A model generated the notes under the pieces. That model did no database searches, was not told the DNA's origin, and was given only the letters and a program-made list of their open reading frames with translations. A stretch of 64,000 nucleotides of DNA from an uncultured Butyrivibrio sp. (GTDB lineage Bacteria > Bacillota > Clostridia > Lachnospirales > Lachnospiraceae). Below, piece after piece: positions 8,458-19,576 of the stretch. The stretch spans positions 16,566 to 80,565 of the forward strand of contig CAMNEA010000006.1 in assembly GCA_946536145.1 (NCBI GenBank). Direction: 5' to 3'. The translations under genes were made by a program, and so were the position numbers. Numbering within the stretch: the stretch's first letter is position 1; every line of letters begins with the position of its first letter.

Positions 8458-10407
8458 TTACATCTTTTCGTAGAATACTTCCCCATGCCAGAACTTGGTC
8501 TGAAGCTCATTCTTGGTCACAGGTACGCACAGATAATCTCCGAGTATGCTCTTTACGCTTGCGTCACTCACAAGGTCGTAGCACTGTTTGTCATCTATTC
8601 CGCTAAGGACAACCACTTTTCCGAGCTGCCTTATCATTGATATTCTGTTGCGCAGTAGTATTTCTCCCTGTCCGGCACCGGCGCTTTCAATTATCCTCTT
8701 TACATTGATGACAATTCCGTCAAGCTTGTCAATGATACTGCGCCCCATTCCCATTAGCTCCGGATCAGAGTTGACCATCATGAATCTGATGTTCATCGCA
8801 CGGAACCTGTCTATGACATACATGAGCTCTTCACGCGCCTGTACAGCAATCTGATCATTGACGTCAAAAAGTATCATAGACGGATCCACCCCGTACTTTT
8901 CAAGGAGTTGCTCAACCCTGTTTACCAGTTCTTCCTTGATGACCTGAACGGACATTATGTGTATGACCATCGCGGATATATCTATCCCGCTCCTGACAAC
9001 TCCTGCCTTGATAAACCGAAATACGGACTCTATCATTCTGTACTCAAGTTCCTCAACAAAACCGCCATCCTCTGCCACCGCCATAAACTCAGAAAATCTG
9101 ATCTGTCCAAGTTCCACATCCTTTAATGTAAGAAGAACATCCGCAGATACGATCCGAAGCGTTTCCTTGTCATAGACCGGTTGGTACATGACCCTGAAGG
9201 TGTCATTGTTCATGCTACGCACTATCGCTTTTTCAACCGCAATCCTTCTGAACAGGAAATCAATATCTTTTCCCTTGAGCACGTTCTTATCGGTATCATC
9301 AATATTAGCATCCTGCAAAAGAAGGATATCGTTGGCTGCGTTGAACTCCTCGGGGCACTTGGCGCACAGAACTTTTGCCTTTATTATTGCAGGGCCTGTG
9401 CCTGTGTCAAAGCTCTCAAGCATTCTCTCCTCAATCCTGTCTAGCATGCCGTAGACCTTGGACTGCTCAGCATCCTTGCACACCATAAAAAACTGCCCGC
9501 CGGTAGTTCTGTATACCTCGTCTTTGTCATCAAGCATGAGCAGAAAGTCAGCAATCTGATTGGTGACTCTGTCAAAACTGTCGTATCCTATCACTCTTCT
9601 GTAAAGCTCTGAATTGATGACTCTGACGCAAATAACATAAAAGCTTCTTCCCGTATCCAGCAGAGTATTCAGATCAAATACAAGGGCAGCTCTGTTGTTC
9701 GCCCTGGTCTTGTAGTCCATGCGGTAGTCATCCCTCTCGATCATGATCATGATACCCATAAGTCCAAGTGCCTCGCAGATGAGTTCACTTATGATCTCCG
9801 GGAAAAACATCTGAATCAGAGTTCCGGTTGCGGCAAGTCCAAGAAAATAAAACATCGCGATCTTCTGCAGGATATTCATTGTCCGCCAGTGACGCCACAG
9901 AAAATAAGCACAGAATAAAAGGTACAACCCGCTTATAAAATATGCCACATAAATGCCGATGCCCCTTGTATAGCTTAAATCATCGTGCATCAAAAATATA
10001 AAATTTGTTGCGGGATTTGTTATGACCGCGATCTCCAAAATCGCAAACGGCGCCATGAGAAGCAGCAGAACACTTTTTTTGAAGCGGTAATACACGTCAC
10101 ATACAACCGCAATATACAGCCAGAATATGGGAGCCACGACCATATGTGTTGCGTAATAGATGTACCGGCATAAATAGACGATGATAAAGCTTGCTCTGTA
10201 CGGAAGATCTGATGCCTTTACAGTGACCGTAATTATTCCGGTCAGACTGTCAATGAGTGTTATAAATAGAAGTACCATAAACAGGCGGGTGCGAAATCTC
10301 TTTCTTGAAAGAGTCCGCATCACCGCCGAATAAAAGATACATGTCATGCAGATTATTGCAGCAGCAATCCTAAAAGACAGACCGCCCGCAGGATTCATTT
10401 CTGCCAT
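8458..10407 (-). CDS. 7TM protein with degenerate GGDEF and degenerate EAL domains
   Basis: N-terminal hydrophobic segments; TTGGQFFMVCKD at the GGDEF position; MYQPVYDKETLRIVSADVLLTL at the EAL position. Confidence 0.85.
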   Translation of the reverse strand: MAEMNPAGGLSFRIAAAIICMTCIFYSAVMRTLSRKRFRTRLFMVLLFITLIDSLTGIITVTVKASDLPYRASFIIVYLCRYIYYATHMVVAPIFWLYIAVVCDVYYRFKKSVLLLLMAPFAILEIAVITNPATNFIFLMHDDLSYTRGIGIYVAYFISGLYLLFCAYFLWRHWRTMNILQKIAMFYFLGLAATGTLIQMFFPEIISELICEALGLMGIMIMIERDDYRMDYKTRANNRAALVFDLNTLLDTGRSFYVICVRVINSELYRRVIGYDSFDRVTNQIADFLLMLDDKDEVYRTTGGQFFMVCKDAEQSKVYGMLDRIEERMLESFDTGTGPAIIKAKVLCAKCPEEFNAANDILLLQDANIDDTDKNVLKGKDIDFLFRRIAVEKAIVRSMNNDTFRVMYQPVYDKETLRIVSADVLLTLKDVELGQIRFSEFMAVAEDGGFVEELEYRMIESVFRFIKAGVVRSGIDISAMVIHIMSVQVIKEELVNRVEQLLEKYGVDPSMILFDVNDQIAVQAREELMYVIDRFRAMNIRFMMVNSDPELMGMGRSIIDKLDGIVINVKRIIESAGAGQGEILLRNRISMIRQLGKVVVLSGIDDKQCYDLVSDASVKSILGDYLCVPVTKNELQTKFWHGEVFYEKM

Positions 10408-10410
10408 TAT

Positions 10411-11163
10411 CTACCTCTGTTTAAAAAACTTGTCAAGCGTTGTAAGGAGCTTATCTTTGGATATGCTCTTTAACAGATAATCAGCAGGTTTTAGGGAAAC
10501 AACTTTTGTCACGCTCTCCTTATCATTCTTTCCTGTAAGGAACATGACAGGTGTAGAACTGGCAAAAGACTCGCTCTTTATCATCTCAAGAACCTTGGGT
10601 CCGTCAAGCACCGGCATATCATAATCAAGCAGGATCAGATCTGCCTTGTTGGTAGCAAGCCATGCAATAGCCTGAGTCCCGGAATTTGCCATTCCTATCC
10701 TGTAGGTTGACTTGAGCCACTCCCTCAGCATCTGAAGATAAGTAAGGTCATCGTCCACTATGAGAATGCACTTTCTTCTCTGCATCTCAAACTCATCATC
10801 TGTCACAATCATGACCTTTGAGATCAGATCTGCCATATCAAGAGGTCTTGCTATCTCAAAAGCCAGATCCTCCCTGGGAACGTACCTATGAACAAGGTCG
10901 AAGGCATGCTTCTCCCCTATCACGATCATTATCATGTTCTCTTCCACACACAGATCCTTGAAATAGACCATGGCATCCCGGTGCTCTTCAAGTTCAGAAT
11001 CCGTATAGAGCAAAATAAGATTGGTATTATTCTTCTTTTTGCTCAGTTCCGCCACCGAGTATGATGACTCCTCAACATTATATTTTGCGCCGATCAGCGC
11101 GTTCTTAATGGCATTTACCAAAAAGGTGGATTCATTTCTTACCAGTAAGATTTTCTTAAACAT
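10411..11163 (-). CDS. Response regulator with two receiver domains, the first degenerate
   Basis: Second REC: ILIVDDDLTYLQML, LILLDYDMPVLDG, PVMFLTGK; first REC lacks the phospho-Asp motif (LILLYTDSELEE). Confidence 0.88.
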   Translation of the reverse strand: MFKKILLVRNESTFLVNAIKNALIGAKYNVEESSYSVAELSKKKNNTNLILLYTDSELEEHRDAMVYFKDLCVEENMIMIVIGEKHAFDLVHRYVPREDLAFEIARPLDMADLISKVMIVTDDEFEMQRRKCILIVDDDLTYLQMLREWLKSTYRIGMANSGTQAIAWLATNKADLILLDYDMPVLDGPKVLEMIKSESFASSTPVMFLTGKNDKESVTKVVSLKPADYLLKSISKDKLLTTLDKFFKQR

Positions 11164-11166
11164 ATA

Positions 11167-14100
11167 TTACTCCTGTGCGCTAAGCCCCTCCCGGGCCAGA
11201 TTTACTATTTCGTCCCACTGCAGCTTGTAGGCAAGATCACCTATCTTCCTGAATATCCTTTCGTCATTCTCAGGGATATCATACTTTTTAAGAGAATCCA
11301 GAATGAAGGTCAGGGTATCATAGTCAAGTGTTCTGCTGACTTCCACTATGCTCTGATATGCATCAACAATCTGCGATCTGCTGATTGCTTCCCTGCCCTG
11401 CCTGTCGTCCTCGCTCTCGCCACCGCCGGCTATCTCCGGGATCCCTGAGAGTGAATGTCTGACCAGCATATATGTGTTCATAAGTTCATTCTGACAGGTA
11501 TTTATTGTCTCAACGTCATTCTCATTTCCGGCCTTTTCCATTCTCTCCGCAAGCTTCGACAGATCTTTTGCACCAATAGTCCTGCTGGTACTCTTAAGCG
11601 AATGAACGTAGCTGGTGTAGTCCTTGATGTTCCCTTCCTCAAAAGCTGTTGTGATATTGTTCTCAGTCATATCGATAGATTCATAAAAGACTTTAAGAAT
11701 GCTCAGATAGCTGTCAACGCTTCCACAGTTCTTAAGTCCCTCAGAGGCATCTATCTCTTCAAGATTTTTTATCCACTCAGGATATTCTTCGTTTGAAGCG
11801 CCGCTGTCAATGGTGCTTTCCGCTTCTTCCTCATCCGATACAACGACCTTGTCCTTTGGAAGATACCTAATAAGGCACTCCTCAAGCCTGTCGCTCTCTA
11901 TGGGCTTACTGAGATAATCATCAAAACCTTCCCTGAGGAAGTTCTCCCTTGCTCCTGATATCGCGTTTGCCGTAAGGACTACAACAGGAGTATCCCGGTT
12001 AGGACTGTCTGTGTCCTTCTTCATGTTCTCAAGGGTCTCTATTCCATCCATCTCCGGCATCCGGTAGTCAAGGAAGATGATGTCGTATTTTTTGCTGTGC
12101 TGTTTTTCAAGACACTCGGCTCCGCTTCTGGCGGACTCGATCTTCATCTTAGTCGGCTTGAGCAGCTCTCTTATTACAACATGATTCATTGGAGTGTCAT
12201 CGACAACAAGTACGACAGCTTCCGGAGCTGTGAATCTCTCCTTGTACTTCTTTCTCTCTTTAGCGGACTGGGCAAGCCTTGTCTTAAAGTCGCCTATAGG
12301 CTCGTCCCTGACTATCTTCTGCGGCAGTATGGCTGTGAAAGTAGACCCTTTGCCGTATTCGCTGTCAACGAGGATGGTTCCTCCCATGAGCTCAAGGAGC
12401 GAACTTGTGATGGCAAGACCCAGGCCGCTTCCCTCTACGGTCTTGTTCTTGTCGATGTCAAGCCTCTTGAACTTCTCAAAGAGTTTCTCCTTATCTTCAT
12501 CGCGTATGCCAAGCCCCGTGTCTGTTACATCAATCTTAAGCGTGAGAAGATCCTTAAAGTCTCTTTTCCCGCTTACACTAAGTGTCACGCTTCCGACGTT
12601 TGTATACTTTATTGCATTGTTGAGGATGTTTACCATGATCTGGCGTATCCTCATTTCATCGCCGTACATCGCATCCGGCAGTGTGTCATCTATTTTGAAG
12701 ATAAGATCCAGAGCCTTCTGCTCCGCCTTGATATGTACCATGTTGTAGACATCATTGAGCACCGAGCTGATGTCGTACTCCGCCTCATGGATCTCCATGC
12801 TTCCGGATTCTATCTTGGAAAAGTCAAGGATATCGTTTATAAGGGAAAGAAGTGTCCTGCCTGCCCCTTCGATATTCTGGGCATACTCCAGGATCTTTTC
12901 GTCCTTGCACTCCCTGAGGATCACCTCGTTCATGCCAAGCACTGCATTGATAGGTGTCCTGATCTCATGGGACATATTTGCCAGGAAATTGGTCTTGGCA
13001 TCGTTAGCGGCCTTCGCCCTTCTCTCCTCCATCCTGGCAAGCTCAGTTGCCTTGAGGATCGCGATAAACTCAGTTTTGCTCACCGGCTCGGAGAAATATG
13101 TGCCCTTCACGTAATTGCACTTAATGTGTGCAATTGCATTGACGCACTCCTGATTATCAACATTATCAATGACGATCTTAACGCCCATCTGGTTCATCAT
13201 CCTGAGCCTGTTCTCAAGAATGATCCTGTTCTGTGAGTGTTCATCGCTTCCGGCAAGAAGTGACGCGTCCATCTTGACACCTTCAAAGTTCAGTGAGGAT
13301 GCGGACTGCATGTTAAAAAATCCCGTTCCGTATTCATCCATGAAGAAGCGGATTCCGTCGCTTCTAAGCTCCTTAAGAATGTTTACAAGTACATTCTGAT
13401 CCGTCGCCGCCGCCGATTCGGTTATGTTGAAAACTATCTGCGATGCCCTGACACCATATTTTGACAGGAGTTTCCTGACCCTGCTGATAAAGTCGGATCT
13501 GATGATCTGAACTGACGAGAGGGCTATTTCAATAAACTCAAGCCCCATTTCCTCAGCTATGCCGCCGCCCAGGAAATAAAACGCTTCCTCGATGGTGAAC
13601 CATCCAAGGCTCTCGATCATGCCTGTCTGCTCCGCTATCGGCAAAAATTCATCTGCATCGATCTCTCCAAGCTCCCTGTCCCTGAAGTGAAGGGAAGCCT
13701 GAGCTGCGCATATAGCGTGATCATCCTGTGTATATACAGGCTCAAAATATACCTTAAAGCTCTGATCCTCGATTCCTCTTCTCACTGCATTTTCAACCTC
13801 TGCCTTCCGAAGCAGGAAGTCGAGGTCACTTCCGTAGAGCGCCCTGTCGCCGGCTATGTCTATCGCCGCATCCGATAAAAGGAATATCTGGTCTATGCTG
13901 CTGAACTGCTCAGGGCTCTTTGCAAGCAGGACATAGCCCTTTAAGTAGACCTTGTTGTCCCCGATTATCCATTCATTGTCAATTCTCTCTTTCAGCGTAT
14001 TCGCATAAGCTATCGCGCTCTCATCGTCAAGCCCGGGGCATATTATCATAAAACTGTCACCGGAAACCCTGTATATGTCAAACCTTGATCCGTCAGATAC

Positions 14101-14958
14101 GGAGTAGACCACTATCTGTGCAAGGATGCTCTCAAAGCTCTCATATCCCACGATCTTTCTGTAGACATCCGCATTGGTTATCCTTATGCATATCGTGTGG
14201 AATTGTCTCTTGTATTTGAAATAGCTCGCCACGTCCTTGGAAAACGCGTTGCGGTTAAATGCTCCGGTAGGAAGATCCATCCTGTCATCATCATTTTCAA
14301 GCACGATCATTATGCCCATGAAACCGATGGCTTCGCACATGAGCTCACATTTGACACCGATAAAGAACAACTGTATCAGGGTGCCGGCTATAACTATTAT
14401 AAAAAAGTAGATGAGTGCAAACTTCTTTAATCTGTTAAGAGTATTCCAGTACAAAAGAAGCGCCACTATCGCGAAAAGGAGATAAAAAGCTGCCTGAACA
14501 TAGGCCAGATACACGCCGAAATTCCTGTGAAGAACGAGGTTCTCATCATAGTAATAGACAAGATGCAGCAGAGGATTAAAAAGAACCATCATCTCCAGGA
14601 TATAGAAAGGCATGACTATAAGAGTCTGTGCTTTTTTGGAAAATCTGTAGGAGACATTGCAGACAAGAATAATATAAAGCGCAAAAAAAGGAGCTATGGC
14701 ATAGTGGGTTATGTAGTAGGCAAACTGGAGCACATCAACTAAAACGAGCTTGATTCCCTGGGATAGCTCGCTTCCTGTTACAAGTACTCCAGCTATGACT
14801 GTAATTGCATTCAGCATTACAATCACAAGATTCGCAATAAACAGCCGGTTCTTTAATCTCATCTTCCTGCGCATTAAGATCGAGTAAAACAGGCAGGTAA
14901 TTGTAATGACTACAGCAGACAGATTAAAGGTTACGCTTCCAATGCCTTCTACATCCAT
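11167..14958 (-). CDS. Hybrid sensor: 7TM-degenerate GGDEF-degenerate EAL-HisKA-HATPase-REC-HPt
   Basis: NFLANMSHEIRTPINAVLGM (H-box), GSGLGLAITSSLLELMGG (G2), IIFLDYRMPEMDG (REC), YVHSLKSTSRTIGA (HPt). Confidence 0.92.
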   Translation of the reverse strand: MDVEGIGSVTFNLSAVVITITCLFYSILMRRKMRLKNRLFIANLVIVMLNAITVIAGVLVTGSELSQGIKLVLVDVLQFAYYITHYAIAPFFALYIILVCNVSYRFSKKAQTLIVMPFYILEMMVLFNPLLHLVYYYDENLVLHRNFGVYLAYVQAAFYLLFAIVALLLYWNTLNRLKKFALIYFFIIVIAGTLIQLFFIGVKCELMCEAIGFMGIMIVLENDDDRMDLPTGAFNRNAFSKDVASYFKYKRQFHTICIRITNADVYRKIVGYESFESILAQIVVYSVSDGSRFDIYRVSGDSFMIICPGLDDESAIAYANTLKERIDNEWIIGDNKVYLKGYVLLAKSPEQFSSIDQIFLLSDAAIDIAGDRALYGSDLDFLLRKAEVENAVRRGIEDQSFKVYFEPVYTQDDHAICAAQASLHFRDRELGEIDADEFLPIAEQTGMIESLGWFTIEEAFYFLGGGIAEEMGLEFIEIALSSVQIIRSDFISRVRKLLSKYGVRASQIVFNITESAAATDQNVLVNILKELRSDGIRFFMDEYGTGFFNMQSASSLNFEGVKMDASLLAGSDEHSQNRIILENRLRMMNQMGVKIVIDNVDNQECVNAIAHIKCNYVKGTYFSEPVSKTEFIAILKATELARMEERRAKAANDAKTNFLANMSHEIRTPINAVLGMNEVILRECKDEKILEYAQNIEGAGRTLLSLINDILDFSKIESGSMEIHEAEYDISSVLNDVYNMVHIKAEQKALDLIFKIDDTLPDAMYGDEMRIRQIMVNILNNAIKYTNVGSVTLSVSGKRDFKDLLTLKIDVTDTGLGIRDEDKEKLFEKFKRLDIDKNKTVEGSGLGLAITSSLLELMGGTILVDSEYGKGSTFTAILPQKIVRDEPIGDFKTRLAQSAKERKKYKERFTAPEAVVLVVDDTPMNHVVIRELLKPTKMKIESARSGAECLEKQHSKKYDIIFLDYRMPEMDGIETLENMKKDTDSPNRDTPVVVLTANAISGARENFLREGFDDYLSKPIESDRLEECLIRYLPKDKVVVSDEEEAESTIDSGASNEEYPEWIKNLEEIDASEGLKNCGSVDSYLSILKVFYESIDMTENNITTAFEEGNIKDYTSYVHSLKSTSRTIGAKDLSKLAERMEKAGNENDVETINTCQNELMNTYMLVRHSLSGIPEIAGGGESEDDRQGREAISRSQIVDAYQSIVEVSRTLDYDTLTFILDSLKKYDIPENDERIFRKIGDLAYKLQWDEIVNLAREGLSAQE

Positions 14959-14973
14959 ATACAGCCATATTCC

Positions 14974-16197
14974 TTATGCGGGAATCAGGTCACGATACCA
15001 CCTGAGTGCTCCAAGATATGCGGTGTAAACATCATTGATATCGATATCTTCAAGGACAAGAAGTCTGGAAACTTCAGTCCAGTCCGCATCCTCGTAGCGC
15101 TTAATAAAATTGAGCACCTTGGCAAAATCGCCCTTTCCGTTTAAAAGTGCCTCTTTGATATTCTTGGACACCTGGACCATTTCAAGAGCTTCCTCCATGG
15201 TCTTGTCCAGCATTATATCAAGTGCCGAGAACAGTCCCATGATAAACAGTTCCTGAGACTGCATGGCAAGCTCAAAGTTACCTGCAAGGTTCTCCGCAAA
15301 TTTCGCCCTTATCATTACAAGCCTTACGATCTCACTGGGCTTATCCGCACAGAGTTCTTTGGTGACCGCTGTATTGATCCACCTCTTAAGTTCCTTCTGT
15401 CCGAGCATGGCTGCTGCGTGCCGGATTGATGTTATCTCTGAATTGAGAGCCATTCTGTTGACGATCTCAAGAAGTGAGATAACAAGTGCAGGATCCTTGC
15501 CGATTACATCTGCAGCATCAGTAAGGTCATAGTCGGGTGCGTTTACAACGTTGAGCAGTTCAATATAGTTGACCTTAAGGGGGCTGACTTCCGAATCGGT
15601 TGTGTTTTTAGGCAGTCTGAAGAAACCTCCCTCGTAGAGGTCATATCCGCCGTCCTTTACAAGCTCGTCATACTGCTCCTGCGTATCAACATTGACAGCG
15701 CACAGCTTAATCCCCGGATACTGATGACTGAAGTAGATCCTGGCTTTTGAAATATCAATCTTCTGATGGTCAAGAAGAATGTAATCGCAGCGGCTGATTA
15801 TTTCTTTGTAAGCCTCAAAACTGCTGATGGGGAGCTTTCTTATGGCGAGTCTGTAGCCCTGCTCCTTAAGCTCTTTTACTCTCTTTATGAAATTCTCCTC
15901 CGGCAATATGGTGTTGTCCATCAGGAGTACTACCTTGTTCGCCGGTACAGTGCATTGCAGTGAAATCTCCGCGAAAACAGAGAACTGATTCACGGGCACA
16001 AATACCTCTTTGCCCCCAGAAAGAGTCGCGACACCCATGCTGCTGACAACCTCAAGCTCGTGAACCGTTCCGGCCCCGTCAAATCTCGCTCCGGACATCA
16101 GACTCGGGTTTAGAAAATAGTTTTCTTTTCGCGCAAAAACAGAGTATGCGCAGACAGTCATCTTATCATCAAAAAGGGGTATCAATGTAGCAAGCAT
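14974..16197 (-). CDS. EAL-like/HDOD domain protein (YuxH-like)
   Basis: C-terminal HDOD region DLTDAADVIGKDPALVISLLEIVNRMALNSEITSIRHAAAMLGQKELKRWI; N-terminal degenerate EAL-like half. Confidence 0.82.
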   Translation of the reverse strand: MLATLIPLFDDKMTVCAYSVFARKENYFLNPSLMSGARFDGAGTVHELEVVSSMGVATLSGGKEVFVPVNQFSVFAEISLQCTVPANKVVLLMDNTILPEENFIKRVKELKEQGYRLAIRKLPISSFEAYKEIISRCDYILLDHQKIDISKARIYFSHQYPGIKLCAVNVDTQEQYDELVKDGGYDLYEGGFFRLPKNTTDSEVSPLKVNYIELLNVVNAPDYDLTDAADVIGKDPALVISLLEIVNRMALNSEITSIRHAAAMLGQKELKRWINTAVTKELCADKPSEIVRLVMIRAKFAENLAGNFELAMQSQELFIMGLFSALDIMLDKTMEEALEMVQVSKNIKEALLNGKGDFAKVLNFIKRYEDADWTEVSRLLVLEDIDINDVYTAYLGALRWYRDLIPA

Positions 16198-16294
16198 ATA
16201 TTTCTCCTTTCAGCCGTTGGAAAGATAAACCTCCGCTTACTACTATTGTACCTCTTTACAATGATTAAACCAATTATTTTTTTATAAAATTCCG

Positions 16295-17209
16295 TCATTC
16301 ATCTGTCGTCTTGTCAATTATATACCTGGGTCTTCCCTTGACCTCATCGTATATCTTGGAAATGTAAAATCCTATTATACCAAGTCCTATCATGGTAAAG
16401 GATCCAATGAAGCACTGAAGTATGATAACGGTTGTAAATCCTGCCTGAGCGGTCCCCTGGAAAAACCTGACCAGTGCCTCGATACTTGTAGCCAGTCCCA
16501 CAACAAATACGATGATTCCAAGTATGGTAACGAGCTGCATCGGTGCCGAAGTAAAAGACGAAATATTGGTAAGGGCATATTTCACAAGAGAGAGCGTGCT
16601 CCACTTGGATACTCCGGCCTCCCTCTCCCTGACCTCATACTCCACCTCGATGGACTTAAATCCGATCCATGAAGAAAGAGCCCTGAAAAAAGCATTCTTC
16701 TCGTTCATATTAAGAAGTACATTGACTGCCTTGCGGTCGAGAAGTTTGAAGTCTGAAGCCCTGGACATATCAAAGCCGACAGATCCGGACATTATGTTGT
16801 AAAAACTCCTTGCAGCAAATCTGTGAAGGCCGCTCTCTTTGCCCCTGTCCGACTTAACTCCCTCGACAATCTCGTAGCCCTGTTCCCAGAGTCTGTACAT
16901 CTCAACGATCTTCTCAGGCGGATGCTGCAGATCACAGTCGATCACAACGCAGCAGTCTCCACGGGCAGTAGCAAGTCCGGCAAAGATTGCCGACTCCTTG
17001 CCGAAGTTCCTCGAAAAGCACACTCCTCTGACTGTGTCTATCATCCCGGCCTGTTCAGTTATCCTGTCCCAGGTATGGTCCCCGGAGCCGTCATTAATAA
17101 ACAGAAGCTCATGTGGAATCTGAGCCTCATCAAGTATCTTATCTATTACAGAGGCGGTCTTGGGTATGATCTCCTCTTCGTTATATGCAGGTATAATTAC
17201 TGAAAGCAA
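16295..17209 (-). CDS. Family 2 glycosyltransferase with C-terminal TM segments (GtrB/DPM1-like)
   Basis: [38 protein letters not shown], then two TM segments. Confidence 0.92.
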   Translation of the reverse strand: MLSVIIPAYNEEEIIPKTASVIDKILDEAQIPHELLFINDGSGDHTWDRITEQAGMIDTVRGVCFSRNFGKESAIFAGLATARGDCCVVIDCDLQHPPEKIVEMYRLWEQGYEIVEGVKSDRGKESGLHRFAARSFYNIMSGSVGFDMSRASDFKLLDRKAVNVLLNMNEKNAFFRALSSWIGFKSIEVEYEVREREAGVSKWSTLSLVKYALTNISSFTSAPMQLVTILGIIVFVVGLATSIEALVRFFQGTAQAGFTTVIILQCFIGSFTMIGLGIIGFYISKIYDEVKGRPRYIIDKTTDE

Positions 17210-17302
17210 GTCTCTCCTATCCTTTCATGCTTGATTAAAATCCTCGCACATTATATCATAGAATATATGGTATTTCTACAAAATAACACAGGGGGACCTA
17301 TT

Positions 17303-18445
17303 ATGGCACAGAACGAAATGTTAGCTATGATTCTGGCTGGCGGTCGTGGTAGCAGGCTCAAAGACCTTACCACCAAGGTGGCCAAACCGGCAGTTTACTA
17401 CGGTGGCAAATATCGTATTATCGATTTCCCGTTAAGTAACTGCGCCAACAGCGGTATCAACACAGTCGGTGTCCTCACTCAGTACGAATCGGTTCTGCTC
17501 AACAGTTATGTGGCGCAGGACGGACGCTGGGGTCTGGATTCCAAAGATAGTGGTGTATATGTACTCACTCCTCGCGAAAAAGCTGATGAGGGACTTGACG
17601 TATATCGCGGTACTGCTGATGCAATTTCTCAGAACATCGATTTTATCGATAACTATGATCCGGAATATCTTCTTATTCTTTCCGGAGATCACATCTACAA
17701 AATGAATTATGATCAGATGCTTGACTATCACAAGGAGATGAAAGCCGAAGCTACAATTGCCGTACGTCCTGTTCCCCTTAAGGAGGCCAGCAGATTCGGC
17801 ATCATGAACACCGATGGACACGGCAAGATCGTAGAATTTGAAGAAAAGCCCGCAAAACCCAAGAGCAATCTGGCATCAATGGGTATCTACATTTTCAACT
17901 GGAAGCCTCTTCGCAAGATGCTCATTGAGGACATGAAGAGCCAGGAATCCAACCACGATTTCGGCAAGGATATCATTCCCAAGATGCTCGCGGATGAGAA
18001 GGCACTCTTCGCTTATGAGTTCAAGGGCTACTGGAAGGATGTTGGAACCATCGACTCCCTCTGGGAAGCAAACATGGATCTTCTCGATCCCAAGAACTCC
18101 CTCAATCTCAATGATTCCTCATGGCTGATCTACACAGAGGATATATCCACTCTTCCTCAGTACATAGGCAAAGATGCCAAGATCAAATGCGCTTATATCA
18201 CACAGGGCGTAAGAGTTGAGGGAAGTGTAACCAACTCAGTTCTGTTCACAGGCGCTGTGGTCGGCAAGAACGCCAAGGTAACCGATTCCGTACTGATGCC
18301 CGGTGTTGTAGTTGAAGACGGAGCGCAGGTTACAAGAGCTCTCGTGGCAGAGAATGTGCGCATCGGCCAGAAAGCCAAGGTTGGTGACAAGAACAGTGAA
18401 AACATTGAACTCGTTGCTAAAAATGTGAAAGGAGGTACAAATTAA
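17303..18445 (+). CDS. glgC: Glucose-1-phosphate adenylyltransferase
   Basis: [47 protein letters not shown]; left-handed beta-helix C-terminus. Confidence 0.95.
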   Translation: MAQNEMLAMILAGGRGSRLKDLTTKVAKPAVYYGGKYRIIDFPLSNCANSGINTVGVLTQYESVLLNSYVAQDGRWGLDSKDSGVYVLTPREKADEGLDVYRGTADAISQNIDFIDNYDPEYLLILSGDHIYKMNYDQMLDYHKEMKAEATIAVRPVPLKEASRFGIMNTDGHGKIVEFEEKPAKPKSNLASMGIYIFNWKPLRKMLIEDMKSQESNHDFGKDIIPKMLADEKALFAYEFKGYWKDVGTIDSLWEANMDLLDPKNSLNLNDSSWLIYTEDISTLPQYIGKDAKIKCAYITQGVRVEGSVTNSVLFTGAVVGKNAKVTDSVLMPGVVVEDGAQVTRALVAENVRIGQKAKVGDKNSENIELVAKNVKGGTN

Positions 18446-19563
18446 TGGCAGTCAGCGCTTTTGGTATAGTATCCTCCGCAGACAACTCAGTACATGTGGA
18501 CGGACTTCATGATTATCGTCCTATAGGAGCTTTTTCATTCCTCGGAAGATTCCGTGTTATCGACTTCCCTATCTCAAACATGAGCAACAGCGACATCAAT
18601 CGTATTCAAGTATATGTCCGCTCACGTCCGAGATCAATAGCTGAGCATGTAGGCTCCGGCAGACATTACAACATCAACAGTAAAAGAGGTAAGATCCAGC
18701 TTCTCTTCTCAGAGAACTCATCTTCACGCTCTATATACAACAACGATATCAACGCGTACATGCAGAATATAGACATCATTCAGCGCATGCATCAGGATTA
18801 CGTTGTTATAGCTCCCAGCTATATGGTTTACAAGCAGGACTACAGACAGCTCCTCGACACCCATGTAGCATCCGGCGCAGACATCACTCTTCTCTATCAG
18901 AAGGTTGACAATGCAAGGGAATATTACAAGAACTGCCACACTCTTTCAGTCAACAAACAGAAAGGTGTTCAGTCCATCGAGAAGAACCTCGGAACAGCCA
19001 ACAACAAGAATATCTTCATGGATACCTATGTAATGCACAGAGATATTTTTGTAGAGCTTGTAAAGGCAGCCAACTGGATGTCTTCCATGTACACACTTGC
19101 TGACATCGTCAATCTCAAGTGTAAGGACATGGACGTCAGGGGATATCTCCACAAGGGCTACTTTGCTACTCTCACAAGTCTTGAAGATTACTACAACGCT
19201 TCAATGGAGCTTCTGGATTACGATACAGCCAGCGATCTGTTCAAGGCTAACTGGCCTATCTACACAAGGACCACAGACTCCTGCCCTACCCAGTACTTTG
19301 ATACTGCCAAGGTTACAGGTTCCTTTGTAAGTAACGGATGTCTCATTGAGGGTACAGTTGAGAACTCTATCATCGGACGTAGCGTAGTTATAGGCAAGGG
19401 TGCCGTGATCAAAAACTCAATCATCATGGCCTATGCCAAGATCGAAGCAGGTGTTCATATCGAGAACACTATCGTGGATAAGTGGGCACACATCATTCAC
19501 GCCAAGAACATCCACGGCGAGCCCGATGCTCCGCAGTATATCAAGAGACAGGATACACTTTAA
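18445..19563 (+). CDS. glgD: Glucose-1-phosphate adenylyltransferase subunit GlgD
   Basis: RPIGAFSFLGRFRVIDFPISNMSNSDI; overlaps the end of glgC. Confidence 0.93.
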   Translation: MAVSAFGIVSSADNSVHVDGLHDYRPIGAFSFLGRFRVIDFPISNMSNSDINRIQVYVRSRPRSIAEHVGSGRHYNINSKRGKIQLLFSENSSSRSIYNNDINAYMQNIDIIQRMHQDYVVIAPSYMVYKQDYRQLLDTHVASGADITLLYQKVDNAREYYKNCHTLSVNKQKGVQSIEKNLGTANNKNIFMDTYVMHRDIFVELVKAANWMSSMYTLADIVNLKCKDMDVRGYLHKGYFATLTSLEDYYNASMELLDYDTASDLFKANWPIYTRTTDSCPTQYFDTAKVTGSFVSNGCLIEGTVENSIIGRSVVIGKGAVIKNSIIMAYAKIEAGVHIENTIVDKWAHIIHAKNIHGEPDAPQYIKRQDTL

Positions 19564-19576
19564 CATAGCGAAAAGA

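Noticed and set aside
12097-13236. 379-aa plus-strand ORF opposite the hybrid kinase
   Set aside because: Antisense to conserved HisKA/HATPase-coding DNA with canonical motifs; no protein family recognised.
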